Notes: generated from the letters alone by a model not told the origin. A DNA stretch of 14,092 nucleotides from Nitrososphaerota archaeon (GCA_016200025.1 JACQFO010000096.1:1-14092), one strand, 5' to 3'. Positions 6,404-13,305 are shown, numbered from the stretch's first letter. Made by a program: numbers and translations.

Positions 6404-6411
6404 CTATAATA
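6404..6411 (+). promoter_or_regulatory. TATA box of the MFS exporter gene
   Basis: CTATAATA is centred about 28-29 bases upstream of the GTG at 6436, predicting a leaderless transcript that begins at or next to the GTG. Confidence 0.55.
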
Positions 6412-6435
6412 CCTCGTTTCGGGCGGACCGGGCGC

Positions 6436-7758
6436 GTGGGTCAGTCCCGTGAAGGGCAGCTCGAGTCGATTCAACCAGACCCACAGAATCCAACTCTTCC
6501 AAAGAAACCCCAGTCACTCTTCCATCATCCTGATTTCATGAAGCTCTGGATAGGCGAAAGCATCTCGGTCGTCGGCAGTCAGTTCTCTCCATTCGCCATC
6601 ACGATCGCCGCACACGACATCCTCCATGCTCAGAGGATCGAGTTCGGCATTCTAGCGGGTCTGGGAACACTCCCCTTCCTGCTCTTTGGCTTACCCGTCG
6701 GAGTCTGGGCGGACAGGTACAGGAGGAAACCGACTATGATCTATGCGGATTTGGGCCGCGCGTTGATCTTGCTCTCCGTGCCGTTGGCTTGGATTTTCGG
6801 CTATCTCTCCATGGGTCTCTTTTACGTGGTGGCTTTCACAACTGGCGTGCTCACCGTGTTCTTCGAAATCTGCTATCAATCATACTTGCCAAGTCTTGTG
6901 GAGCGATCAGAGTTGGTTGAGGCTAATGGTAAGCTTCAATCGACTCAGGCGTCCGCTGGTTTTGTAGGGCCCCCCCTGGCAACTACCATGGTACAAATCG
7001 CATCTGCACCAATCGCAATTCTGGGAGATGTAATTGGATACTTCAGTTCAGCGGGCTTCCTCTCTTCGATAAAGAAGCCTGAGGAGGCATTACCGCGGAA
7101 GGAAGGTCGTTCAGCCCTGAAGGACATTAAGGAGGGCCTTTCCGTCGTCTTTGGAGATACCCGCCTCCGGTCCATTGCTGGATGCACCGCCACCGCGAAC
7201 CTGTTCTCGAGTGCCTGGGGAGCGATAATGATACCGTACATGCTCGAGGATCTGGCACTCGCGGAATGGCAGGTTGGCATCCCCTTCGTGGGCTTCGCGG
7301 TAGGCGGGCTAATCGGGGCGGTTCTATCAAGTCGAATATCAAAGAAGATCGGCGTTGGCTGGACCATCATCGTGTTCGCTGTCGCGTTCGGGGTTGCACC
7401 AATTCCCATCTACTTCGCGACCCCCGGCCTGGCCATCCCTGTAATCGCAGTCTCATCGCTATTCGCCTCAATGGGGTCTGTCCTCTATAACATATCCCAA
7501 GTTAGTTTCAGGCAGGCACTCGTCCCGATGGAGATTCAAGGGCGCATGAACGCCACCATGAGGACGATAGTGTGGGGTACTCTGCCAATCGGCGGAATCA
7601 CTGGTGGAATACTAGCCCAGGTTCTTGGCTATCACACGGCAATCGGCTTGGCGATAGCGGCAGGCTCCCTGGCTTTCCTATTCGTGCTCTTTTCTCCAGT
7701 TCGTGGCATCAAGGAGATTCCCTCCGGGCCACAATTGACGGCAAAGCCTGCCGGCTGA
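6436..7758 (+). CDS. MFS transporter, EntS/MFS_3-like exporter
   Basis: 440-residue integral membrane protein with a hydrophilic N-terminal extension (1-35) and about twelve hydrophobic segments. Family marks are Met-Lys-Leu-Trp with Ile-Gly-Glu (35-41) opening helix 1, the motif-A-like Gly-Val-Trp-Ala-Asp-Arg-Tyr-Arg-Arg-Lys in the helix 2/3 loop (89-98), Leu-Gly-Arg-Ala, and a Gln-Gly-Arg-Met-Asn-Ala-Thr segment in the C-terminal half. Relatives of this type are mostly bacterial proton-coupled exporters of siderophores or drugs, so export of a small molecule is inferred. GTG 6436 is preferred because of the TATA box 28-29 bases upstream. Codon use looks less GC-biased than in the flanking genes, which fits acquisition from bacteria. 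It converges on the NIF3 gene with 21 bases between stops. Confidence 0.87.
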   Translation: MGQSREGQLESIQPDPQNPTLPKKPQSLFHHPDFMKLWIGESISVVGSQFSPFAITIAAHDILHAQRIEFGILAGLGTLPFLLFGLPVGVWADRYRRKPTMIYADLGRALILLSVPLAWIFGYLSMGLFYVVAFTTGVLTVFFEICYQSYLPSLVERSELVEANGKLQSTQASAGFVGPPLATTMVQIASAPIAILGDVIGYFSSAGFLSSIKKPEEALPRKEGRSALKDIKEGLSVVFGDTRLRSIAGCTATANLFSSAWGAIMIPYMLEDLALAEWQVGIPFVGFAVGGLIGAVLSSRISKKIGVGWTIIVFAVAFGVAPIPIYFATPGLAIPVIAVSSLFASMGSVLYNISQVSFRQALVPMEIQGRMNATMRTIVWGTLPIGGITGGILAQVLGYHTAIGLAIAAGSLAFLFVLFSPVRGIKEIPSGPQLTAKPAG

Positions 7759-7779
7759 CCGCGGGGCACTCGGACCATT

Positions 7780-8589
7780 TCAGTTGCGTTCGATGACGCC
7801 GATTGTGTCTGTCTCGACGCCACGCTTTCCAAGCTCCTGCAGAAACATGTTGATTCCGATGGAATCACCGGCGACGTGCCCGAGCACGATGAGATTCCCC
7901 TTGCAATCGCGCTTGAGCTTCGCAAGTTCGTCGTAGTCGATGTGCAGATAGACTACGGTGTCAACCCCGCTCTCAAAATACGCCCTCGCGACTGGATACC
8001 CGCCGTTTGTCCCGGCCGCAAAGACCAAGACCCAGTTCCCCAGCTGTTGGTCAAGGCGACCCATCCTTAACTCGATCTTGGTCTTGGCCCGCTCGAACTC
8101 CGGAAGCTCGCCCAACGCGCGAACAAGGCCTCCCACCGTCTTCGCCTTCGCCGATTTGATTCTCTCGATGAGGAAGTCGCGGGTTATCTGATCAATCGGA
8201 AGGTGTATGTTCATGAATGGCATCTTCAGTCTCTTGGCGACATCGACCTCGTGGAGGTAGTTCGAGGGGTGAGCCCTCACTTCAATTCGTGTCGTCAGTT
8301 CTTCGGTCGCCCTTTCGGCTGTCTTCCTAGGGACATTCTTCTCAAGCATGAACTCGACATGCCTTCCGACCACCTTCGAAAAGGTGAGCCTCGCCGGGCC
8401 AACGGGGTGGTGGGCGATCAGGAGGTCGTATCCCATGTCTTTCGCCAGGATCAGTTCAGATGCACCAGCATCAAGCGAGAACAGGGCCCTCTTGACTCCC
8501 CGTCCTGGCACCCATATGCCGCTGTCGGCAGGAATGCTTCGCATCCCCGCCATCTCGAGCGCGAGGTCCATTACCCCCGATGTGTCCAC
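7780..8589 (-). CDS. NIF3-like dinuclear metal-centre protein
   Basis: 269 residues related to the NIF3/DUF34 family, widely conserved proteins with a two-metal site and no settled function. Visible candidate ligands are Asp40 (Phe-Ser-Leu-Asp-Ala), His60-His61 (Leu-Ile-Ala-His-His-Pro-Val-Gly), and near the C terminus His238 and Asp242 (Gly-His-Val-Ala-Gly-Asp-Ser-Ile-Gly), where family members usually have Glu. The GTG start at 8589 is supported by a GGTGA Shine-Dalgarno-like site six bases upstream, which overlaps the end of the preceding crotonase gene. Last gene of the crotonase operon (10 bases after the previous stop). The sequence is divergent from the classical family, so the name rests mainly on the His-His-Pro and C-terminal Gly-His motifs. 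Confidence 0.72.
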   Translation of the reverse strand: MDTSGVMDLALEMAGMRSIPADSGIWVPGRGVKRALFSLDAGASELILAKDMGYDLLIAHHPVGPARLTFSKVVGRHVEFMLEKNVPRKTAERATEELTTRIEVRAHPSNYLHEVDVAKRLKMPFMNIHLPIDQITRDFLIERIKSAKAKTVGGLVRALGELPEFERAKTKIELRMGRLDQQLGNWVLVFAAGTNGGYPVARAYFESGVDTVVYLHIDYDELAKLKRDCKGNLIVLGHVAGDSIGINMFLQELGKRGVETDTIGVIERN

Positions 8590-8599
8590 TGGCGGTCAC

Positions 8600-9394
8600 C
8601 TAGGCGCCTGAGAATTCTGCTTCTCGCTTCTCGAAGAACGCCTTGACGCCCTCGACATGGTCCCGGGTCCTTCCGGCCACGTCCTGAAGATAGGCCTCGT
8701 ATTCCAGCGCCGAGTCCATGTCCACAACGATCGCTCGGTTCAATGCGCGCTTTGTGAGGCCCATCGCCCTCGTCGGGCCTTTCGCAAGCCTCTCGGCGAT
8801 CTTGGTGACCTCATCCCTGAACTTGTCCTCCGGGAAGACCCAGTTGACCAAGCCCAGGTTCATGGCTGTTCTCGCATCGATCGGTTCGCCGAGGAGCCCC
8901 ACTTCCATCGCCTTCGCAAGGCCGAGAATCCTAGTGAGCCAGAAGCTCGTCCCGGAGTCTGGCGCGAGCCCGACCTTGATGAACGCCTCGTGGAACGTGG
9001 CCTTCTCAGACGCCGCCCTGAGGTCGCAAGCGAGAGCGAGTCCAAGCCCGGCGCCAGCGGTGACTCCGTTCACTCCCGCGATCACGGGCTTCTCCATCTT
9101 GCGGATTCGCTGCACGATCGGATTGTACTTTCTCTTGAGCACCTCTCCCAGGAGCATTGGCTTGCCAGCATCGTAGGAGGCCCTGTTCATGTTCAGGTCC
9201 TCGCCGACGGAGAAGGCCCTCCCTTCTCCTGTGATCACAATGCATCTCGTCTGGACGTCCTTCTCGCCCTCTTTCAGGGCCTCCAGCAGGTCGGATCCCA
9301 TCTGCTCGTTGAAGGCGTTGAGTTTGTCCGGTCTGTTCAGGGTGATCCACTGCACTCCATTTTGGAGCTCTGCCTTGACGGTCTGATACCCCAT
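8600..9394 (-). CDS. Crotonase-fold enoyl-CoA isomerase/hydratase, PaaG-like
   Basis: 264 residues of the enoyl-CoA hydratase/isomerase superfamily: Leu-Asn-Arg-Pro-Asp-Lys-Leu-Asn-Ala-Phe (19-28), an oxyanion-hole stretch Ala-Phe-Ser-Val-Gly-Glu-Asp (60-66) and Gly-Ala-Gly-Leu-Gly-Leu-Ala (114-120). Both hydratase glutamates are absent: positions equivalent to rat Glu144 and Glu164 are Gly118 and Phe138. Instead there is Ala-Pro-Asp146-Ser-Gly, the layout of PaaG (epoxyphenylacetyl-CoA isomerase, also a delta3-delta2-enoyl-CoA isomerase), where the Asp is taken as the catalytic acid/base. It is therefore more likely an isomerase than a hydratase. Its ATG directly follows the TAG of the upstream crotonase gene (TAG|ATG), with a GGGGAA stretch before it for ribosome binding, so the two are translationally close-coupled. 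Confidence 0.88.
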   Translation of the reverse strand: MGYQTVKAELQNGVQWITLNRPDKLNAFNEQMGSDLLEALKEGEKDVQTRCIVITGEGRAFSVGEDLNMNRASYDAGKPMLLGEVLKRKYNPIVQRIRKMEKPVIAGVNGVTAGAGLGLALACDLRAASEKATFHEAFIKVGLAPDSGTSFWLTRILGLAKAMEVGLLGEPIDARTAMNLGLVNWVFPEDKFRDEVTKIAERLAKGPTRAMGLTKRALNRAIVVDMDSALEYEAYLQDVAGRTRDHVEGVKAFFEKREAEFSGA

Positions 9395-10171
9395 CTACTT
9401 CCCCTTGAATTCGGGCTTCCTCTTCTCCGTGAAGGCCTTCATCCCCTCAACCTTGTCCTCCGAGGCGAAGAGCAGGTAGAAGAGCTCCCTCTCGAAGTCG
9501 AGTCCGTCGGCCAGCCCCATCTCGAAGGCCTTGTTGACAGCCATCTTGGCGAGCCTGACAGCCACCGGCGATTTCGAGGCTATTTCGCTCGCAACCTTCT
9601 TCGCCTCGCTCAGGTATGCTTCCTTCGGCACGACTCTGCTCACCAGGCCCAGCGCCTTCGCTTCCTCCGCTCCGATCCTCTTCCCGGTCAGGACCATCTC
9701 CATCGCTTTGTACTTCCCGACCGTCCTCGAAAGCCTCTGCGTCCCTCCTCCCCCAGGCATGACCCCGATGTCTATCTCAGGCTGACCAAGCTGGGTCGTC
9801 TCGGAGGCGATGAGGACGTCGCAGCTCATGGCGAGCTCCAAGCCTCCTCCAAGTACGAAGCCGCTCAGGGCTGCCACAATGGGCTTCGGGTACTTCCCCA
9901 CCTTTTCCCACAGAGGGAAGAAATGGCCGGTCATTGCCATCTGTATCGCAGTGATCTCTGCCATCTCCTTGATGTCTGCCCCGGCGGAGAAAGCCTTCTC
10001 GCTTCCCGCGATGACCAGGCATCTCACTTCTTCGTCCTTCTCGAACTCTGACAGGGCCCCGATCAGCTCTGTGACCATCTTGGTGTTGAGCGCGTTGAGC
10101 GCCTCGGGCCTGTTCAGGGTGATCACTCCGAGATGACCCTCCTTCGACGTCGAAATCGTCTCGTAGCTCAT
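9395..10171 (-). CDS. Enoyl-CoA hydratase (crotonase), PaaF-like
   Basis: 258 residues with a complete hydratase active site: oxyanion-hole stretch Ala-Phe-Ser-Ala-Gly-Ala-Asp-Ile (60-67), Glu112 in Gly-Gly-Gly-Leu-Glu-Leu-Ala and Glu132 in Gly-Gln-Pro-Glu, exactly 20 residues apart as in rat crotonase (144/164), then Gly-Gly-Gly-Gly-Thr-Gln-Arg-Leu. It adds water to trans-2-enoyl-CoA to give 3-hydroxyacyl-CoA; short-chain or dicarboxylic substrates are both possible. ATG 10171 lies about 28 bases downstream of a TATA-like box, consistent with a leaderless first gene of the operon crotonase, PaaG-like, NIF3. It diverges from the thioesterase gene, with 78 bases between the start codons. Confidence 0.94.
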   Translation of the reverse strand: MSYETISTSKEGHLGVITLNRPEALNALNTKMVTELIGALSEFEKDEEVRCLVIAGSEKAFSAGADIKEMAEITAIQMAMTGHFFPLWEKVGKYPKPIVAALSGFVLGGGLELAMSCDVLIASETTQLGQPEIDIGVMPGGGGTQRLSRTVGKYKAMEMVLTGKRIGAEEAKALGLVSRVVPKEAYLSEAKKVASEIASKSPVAVRLAKMAVNKAFEMGLADGLDFERELFYLLFASEDKVEGMKAFTEKRKPEFKGK

Positions 10172-10194
10172 ATCTTCGAGGGCAGCGCCGAGAA

Positions 10195-10203
10195 CATATT
10201 AAC
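10195..10203 (-). promoter_or_regulatory. TATA-like box of the crotonase operon
   Basis: Minus-strand GTTAATATG is centred about 28 bases upstream of the ATG at 10171. It lies back-to-back with the thioesterase TATA box at 10221-10227. Confidence 0.5.
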
Positions 10204-10220
10204 CGTAACGTACCTCGATG

Positions 10221-10227
10221 TTAAATC
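10221..10227 (+). promoter_or_regulatory. TATA-like box of the thioesterase gene
   Basis: TTAAATC is centred 26 bases before the ATG at 10250. It fixes that ATG as the likely start and predicts a leaderless mRNA. Confidence 0.5.
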
Positions 10228-10249
10228 GGCCGTGATAGAGCCGGCCCAC

Positions 10250-10654
10250 ATGGAAGGCTGGCACAACCAGAGACTGAGGGTCCGCTACGAGGAGACCGAC
10301 ACCATGAGGGTCGTCTATTACGCGAAGTACCTCGTCTGGATGGAAGTAGGCCGGGTCAGCCTCCTCAGGGACATAGGCCTAGCCTACGGCGACTGGGAGA
10401 AGAGAGGCCTCGCCATACCCGTAGTCCAGGCTCACGCAGACTACAGGGCCTCTGCGCGCTTCGACGACGAAATCCTCGTCAGGACCCGGATTGCAAGGGT
10501 AGGAAACAAGAGCATCAGATTCGAAAACGAAATCTACAAACTGCCGGCGATGCAGTTGCTCTGCACCGGACACACCGTCCACGCCCTGACGCGCAGCGAC
10601 GGCAAGTCCGTCTCCTTCCCCGGAACGCTGAAGAGGAAACTCACTTCGTCTTAA
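10250..10654 (+). CDS. Acyl-CoA thioesterase, 4HBT/YbgC-type hotdog fold
   Basis: 134 residues hydrolysing an acyl-CoA to free acid and CoA. The N-terminal signature Arg-Tyr-Glu-Glu-Thr-Asp-Thr-Met-Arg-Val-Val-Tyr-Tyr-Ala-Lys-Tyr (about 11-26) matches the YbgC/FadM pattern, with the Asp of Glu-Thr-Asp in the catalytic position and the Trp-Met-Glu that follows on the hotdog helix. The reading frame is open further upstream, but ATG 10250 gives the normal family length and lies 26 bases from a TATA-like box; the upstream part would overlap the divergent promoter. Placed back-to-back with the crotonase operon, it could release CoA from dead-end acyl-CoAs. The substrate is not determinable from sequence. 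Confidence 0.9.
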   Translation: MEGWHNQRLRVRYEETDTMRVVYYAKYLVWMEVGRVSLLRDIGLAYGDWEKRGLAIPVVQAHADYRASARFDDEILVRTRIARVGNKSIRFENEIYKLPAMQLLCTGHTVHALTRSDGKSVSFPGTLKRKLTSS

Positions 10655-10744
10655 TCGAACAAGCCCAGCTCCTGCTTTCAAATCATTCCTTGGGAGTCGC
10701 TTTTGGAAATGTTCGTGAAGACCAGTTCAAGTAGGCCTTGGTCC

Positions 10745-10752
10745 TAATATAT
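10745..10752 (+). promoter_or_regulatory. TATA box of the HTH-LAGLIDADG gene
   Basis: TAATATAT is centred about 25 bases before the ATG at 10773 and selects that ATG over the TTG just before it. The remaining part of the 118-base spacer downstream of the thioesterase shows no clear poly-T terminator or other element. Confidence 0.5.
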
Positions 10753-10772
10753 CTCTTGAAGCCCATCAATTG

Positions 10773-11429
10773 ATGGCCAACCAAGCTGAACCCCACTCTA
10801 GAACTCCTTGGAACAGACGTGTTACCAAGAACGATATTGTATTTGCCGTACAAGCTTCTTCATCAGTATACGAAGCGGCTGCGCGACTCGGAGTCAGCGA
10901 CGGTGCCATTTACAAGGGTCTCAAACGTTATGGGATTCCCAATCCACCCATTTGGAGTGAGAGGCGCAAGGAACTCTCAGCTAGTTTGCGACGAAGGGCC
11001 CTTACCTGTATTGTTGAATCAGAACAGGACCGATTGTTTGTAGCTACGATTATCGGAACAGAAGGCACTATTACGTGCGGATGCGAAAAACCTCGAGAAA
11101 AGACCAGACTCAAGATTCAGGTCGGAATGACAGATCGTCCATGGGTCGCGAAGTTCGCTGACGTGTGTGGGGTGGGACCGCCTCTGATGATCCCTCCAAA
11201 ATACAAACGACACAAAGACGTGTGGATTACCCAGCTTAGCGGACTTAGAGCTTTGATGGTCTTGAAGGATGTAATGCCCTATCTACTTGGGGGAAAATTG
11301 AAGGAGGCACAGCGAGCTGTGGAGTTTTTCTCTCCAACAGGATATCGCGAGGGGATGTTCAAGGCAGCTGAAATCTGGCCTCATGGCAAATATCCTTGGA
11401 AAGACAATGCGTCCACTTCCAGAAGTTGA
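10773..11429 (+). CDS. Free-standing HTH + single-motif LAGLIDADG protein (homing endonuclease-like or derived regulator)
   Basis: 218 residues. About 20-56 form a helix-turn-helix (Val-Tyr-Glu-Ala-Ala-Ala-Arg-Leu-Gly-Val-Ser-Asp-Gly-Ala-Ile-Tyr). About 85-185 look like one LAGLIDADG domain: the motif is Val-Ala-Thr-Ile-Ile-Gly-Thr-Glu-Gly (90-98), with Glu97 in place of the metal-binding acidic residue, then Leu-Lys-Ile-Gln-Val, a Gly-Val-Gly turn (133-135), a basic Pro-Pro-Lys-Tyr-Lys-Arg segment, Trp-Ile-Thr-Gln-Leu-Ser-Gly, and Met-Pro-Tyr-Leu-Leu with a Lys and Gln-Arg-Ala helix. A single motif implies a homodimer. It is not inside an intron or intein. Its base composition is clearly more AT-rich than its neighbours, suggesting transfer. 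It could be an active nuclease or a domesticated transcription factor similar in concept to WhiA. Confidence 0.7.
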   Translation: MANQAEPHSRTPWNRRVTKNDIVFAVQASSSVYEAAARLGVSDGAIYKGLKRYGIPNPPIWSERRKELSASLRRRALTCIVESEQDRLFVATIIGTEGTITCGCEKPREKTRLKIQVGMTDRPWVAKFADVCGVGPPLMIPPKYKRHKDVWITQLSGLRALMVLKDVMPYLLGGKLKEAQRAVEFFSPTGYREGMFKAAEIWPHGKYPWKDNASTSRS

Positions 11430-11432
11430 GGT

Positions 11433-12323
11433 TTACTTGTTGCCTGTGTCTGCGGAGGAGTTCCATTTGTAGAAGCCCTGCCCTGACTTTCGACCAAGAA
11501 GCCCAGCTCTGACCATTTCTTTGAGCAAGGTCGGGCTTCGGTACTTGCTATCCTGGAACTCCTCCATGAAGACCTGGGTGATGTTCAACGTGGTGTCCAG
11601 CCCGACGTAGTCGAGCAGCTGCAGCGGACCCATGGGCCAGTTGAGCCCCAGCTTCACCGCTTTGTCCACATCCTCCGGGTCTGCCACCCCTTCCTGTACC
11701 AGGAAAATGGCCTCGTTGAGGGCAGGGACCAGCATCCTGTTCACTATGAATCCAGGAGAGTCCTTCTTGCAGAGCACGGTCTCTTTCCCCATCTTGGCGG
11801 AGGCGCCTCTGACCGCCTCGACCGTTTCGTCAGAGGTCTTCTTCCCCCTGATTATTTCAACCAGAGGCATCAGCTGCGGCGGGTTGAAGAAGTGCATCCC
11901 GCATACGTTGGCCGGCGCCTTGGTCGCCGAAGCCAGAAGTGTGATGCTTATCGAAGACGTGTTCGACGCCACAATCACGCCGTCTTCGGCCAATTCCGAG
12001 ACCCGCCTGTAGAGGTCGAGCTTCAGTTTAGGGTCCTCTGTCGCCGCTTCGATGACCAGGTCCCTTCCCTTCAACGCCTCTGCGAGGTCCGTCGTCGGGT
12101 GGATTCTTGAGACAGTCGCCTCCCCCTGTTCCTTTGTCAGCTTCCCCTTCTCCACAAACTTCGCGACGCTGCCACGAACCATGCCCATTCCTCTCTCAAC
12201 AAACTCCTGTTTGACGTCAAGCATCGAGACGTCGAACCCTCCAACCTGGGACGCCACCTGGGCGATGCCGTGCCCCATCAACCCAGCCCCAAGCACTGCG
12301 ACCTTGCCGATGGCTCGTGCCAT
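11433..12323 (-). CDS. 3-hydroxyacyl-CoA dehydrogenase (PaaH/HBD type)
   Basis: 296 residues oxidising 3-hydroxyacyl-CoA to 3-ketoacyl-CoA with NAD. The N-terminal Rossmann motif Gly-Ala-Gly-Leu-Met-Gly-His-Gly (12-19) and Asp36 at the end of strand 2 favour NAD over NADP. Catalytic residues: Ser120-Asn-Thr-Ser, His144 (Gly-Met-His-Phe-Phe-Asn-Pro) and Glu156, 12 residues apart as in human HAD, plus Asn195 in Phe-Ile-Val-Asn-Arg. The C-terminal half holds the dimer domain with Pro-Met-Gly-Pro. Length equals single-function PaaH/FadB2/HBD enzymes rather than a FadB fusion. It has its own promoter, with the TATA box inside the end of the upstream GNAT gene. It converges with the LAGLIDADG gene, leaving three bases between stops. 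Confidence 0.95.
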   Translation of the reverse strand: MARAIGKVAVLGAGLMGHGIAQVASQVGGFDVSMLDVKQEFVERGMGMVRGSVAKFVEKGKLTKEQGEATVSRIHPTTDLAEALKGRDLVIEAATEDPKLKLDLYRRVSELAEDGVIVASNTSSISITLLASATKAPANVCGMHFFNPPQLMPLVEIIRGKKTSDETVEAVRGASAKMGKETVLCKKDSPGFIVNRMLVPALNEAIFLVQEGVADPEDVDKAVKLGLNWPMGPLQLLDYVGLDTTLNITQVFMEEFQDSKYRSPTLLKEMVRAGLLGRKSGQGFYKWNSSADTGNK

Positions 12324-12346
12324 GATTGGGCTGGCCAGGCTCAGGG

Positions 12347-12352
12347 TTTTAA
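12347..12352 (-). promoter_or_regulatory. TATA box of the hydroxyacyl-CoA dehydrogenase gene, overlapping the GNAT stop codon
   Basis: Minus-strand TTAAAA is centred about 26 bases upstream of the ATG at 12323. It contains the TAA stop of the upstream gene (12351-12349) and is flanked by GGG and CCC, giving arms GGGTT/AACCC around a two-base centre (12344-12355). Confidence 0.5.
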
Positions 12353-13266
12353 CCCTTGGGAGCCCGACTTTCGAATAGAATCAAAGACCCCCAATTCTCA
12401 AAACCTTCTCTTCTCAGCGCTCCGATGAGCGGCGACCTCTGAGGCAGGTAGACGAACCTCCGGGCGGGCCTGGGTTTCATCTTCTGCGCCAGGATGTGCC
12501 CCACGAGCTCTTTCGCATTGCCTGGCCCTCCTCCAAGGAAGCAGACCTGGTGCCACAGGTCCTTGCCTTCACCGCCGACTCGCACAACCCCCACCGAGTC
12601 TCCTCCCAACCACACGGACCCCTCATCGACCAGCCGCTCGATGGTCGCGGGTGTCAGGGCTGCGGCCGAGAACGCGTCCCAATAGACCCCAGAACCCAGC
12701 CGGTATTCCCTAGAACTTCGGATCATCCTCACGACGTCTCTGAGGTCGCGTCTGGTCGCCCGGCGCACGACTTCTGACTCTCGAAATCTCCTGCCAGCGG
12801 GCGCCTTGTAGACGCTGATCCTCGACTTCTCCTTGAATCCCATCCTGGCGATCTGTCGATGCGCGGTCTTGTTCCTGGACCCGCTCGCCAGCCTGAAGAC
12901 GTTTGCTCCTCTTCGCTTTGCCACTCGCATCGAGTTCTCTCCCAGCATGGAAGCCAGCCCCTGGCCCCGAAAGTCGGGATGCACCCTCGCGCCCTCGAAC
13001 CACGCCGACCCGTCTTTCATGAACCTCACTCGGTTCATGCCCACCGGGACTCCTCCGACGTCCACCACGAAGACTCTCCCCTGGGGGTCCCTCAGCCATT
13101 CGTCCCAGACATGGGGGATGTAGTCGTGGCCTCCCCAGATCTCCCTGATGAACTTCATCAACTCCTTCTTGTCTCCCGGCTTGGCGGGCCGTACCAATGG
13201 CTTCAAGCCTCTGCCTTCCGTTGGCGCATCAACAAGAACCTTCCCCGGAAATCGCGCTCCGCCCAT
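12349..13266 (-). CDS. Tandem GNAT-type N-acetyltransferase
   Basis: 305 residues, about twice a single GNAT domain. The N-terminal domain (about 24-153) has a clear acetyl-CoA-binding motif A, Ala-Arg-Val-His-Pro-Asp-Phe-Arg-Gly-Gln-Gly-Leu-Ala (93-105), and a later Asn-Lys-Thr-Ala-His with Arg-Met-Gly-Phe segment (132-144). The C-terminal part (about 166-300) starts like a second GNAT domain (Val-Arg-Arg-Ala-Thr-Arg-Arg-Asp-Leu) but lacks a good motif A, so it may be non-catalytic. The substrate is unknown. ATG 13266 is used; the first 20 residues lie outside the domain and no TATA box sits at the usual distance, so a downstream start such as the TTG at 13206 cannot be excluded. It diverges from tRNA-Ser. 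Confidence 0.82.
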   Translation of the reverse strand: MGGARFPGKVLVDAPTEGRGLKPLVRPAKPGDKKELMKFIREIWGGHDYIPHVWDEWLRDPQGRVFVVDVGGVPVGMNRVRFMKDGSAWFEGARVHPDFRGQGLASMLGENSMRVAKRRGANVFRLASGSRNKTAHRQIARMGFKEKSRISVYKAPAGRRFRESEVVRRATRRDLRDVVRMIRSSREYRLGSGVYWDAFSAAALTPATIERLVDEGSVWLGGDSVGVVRVGGEGKDLWHQVCFLGGGPGNAKELVGHILAQKMKPRPARRFVYLPQRSPLIGALRREGFENWGSLILFESRAPKG

Positions 13267-13274
13267 CCCAACGG

Positions 13275-13280
13275 ATAAAA
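13275..13280 (+). promoter_or_regulatory. TATA-like box of tRNA-Ser
   Basis: ATAAAA is centred about 28 bases before the first base of the tRNA at 13306, normal for an archaeal tRNA promoter. It is only about 11 bases from the opposite GNAT ATG, so it does not explain that start. Confidence 0.5.
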
Positions 13281-13305
13281 GGCAAACCTCTCCGACTCGT
13301 CCACG

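Noticed and set aside
8657..10051. A 464-codon open frame on the plus strand opposite the two crotonase genes
   Set aside because: It lies wholly antisense to two enzymes with complete family motifs, has Arg/His/Leu/Pro-rich low-information translation typical of GC-rich shadow frames, and shows no recognisable domain or promoter.
10773..11429. Intein or intron-encoded nuclease
   Set aside because: The gene is flanked by intact independent genes and its own promoter, with no extein or exon halves on either side.
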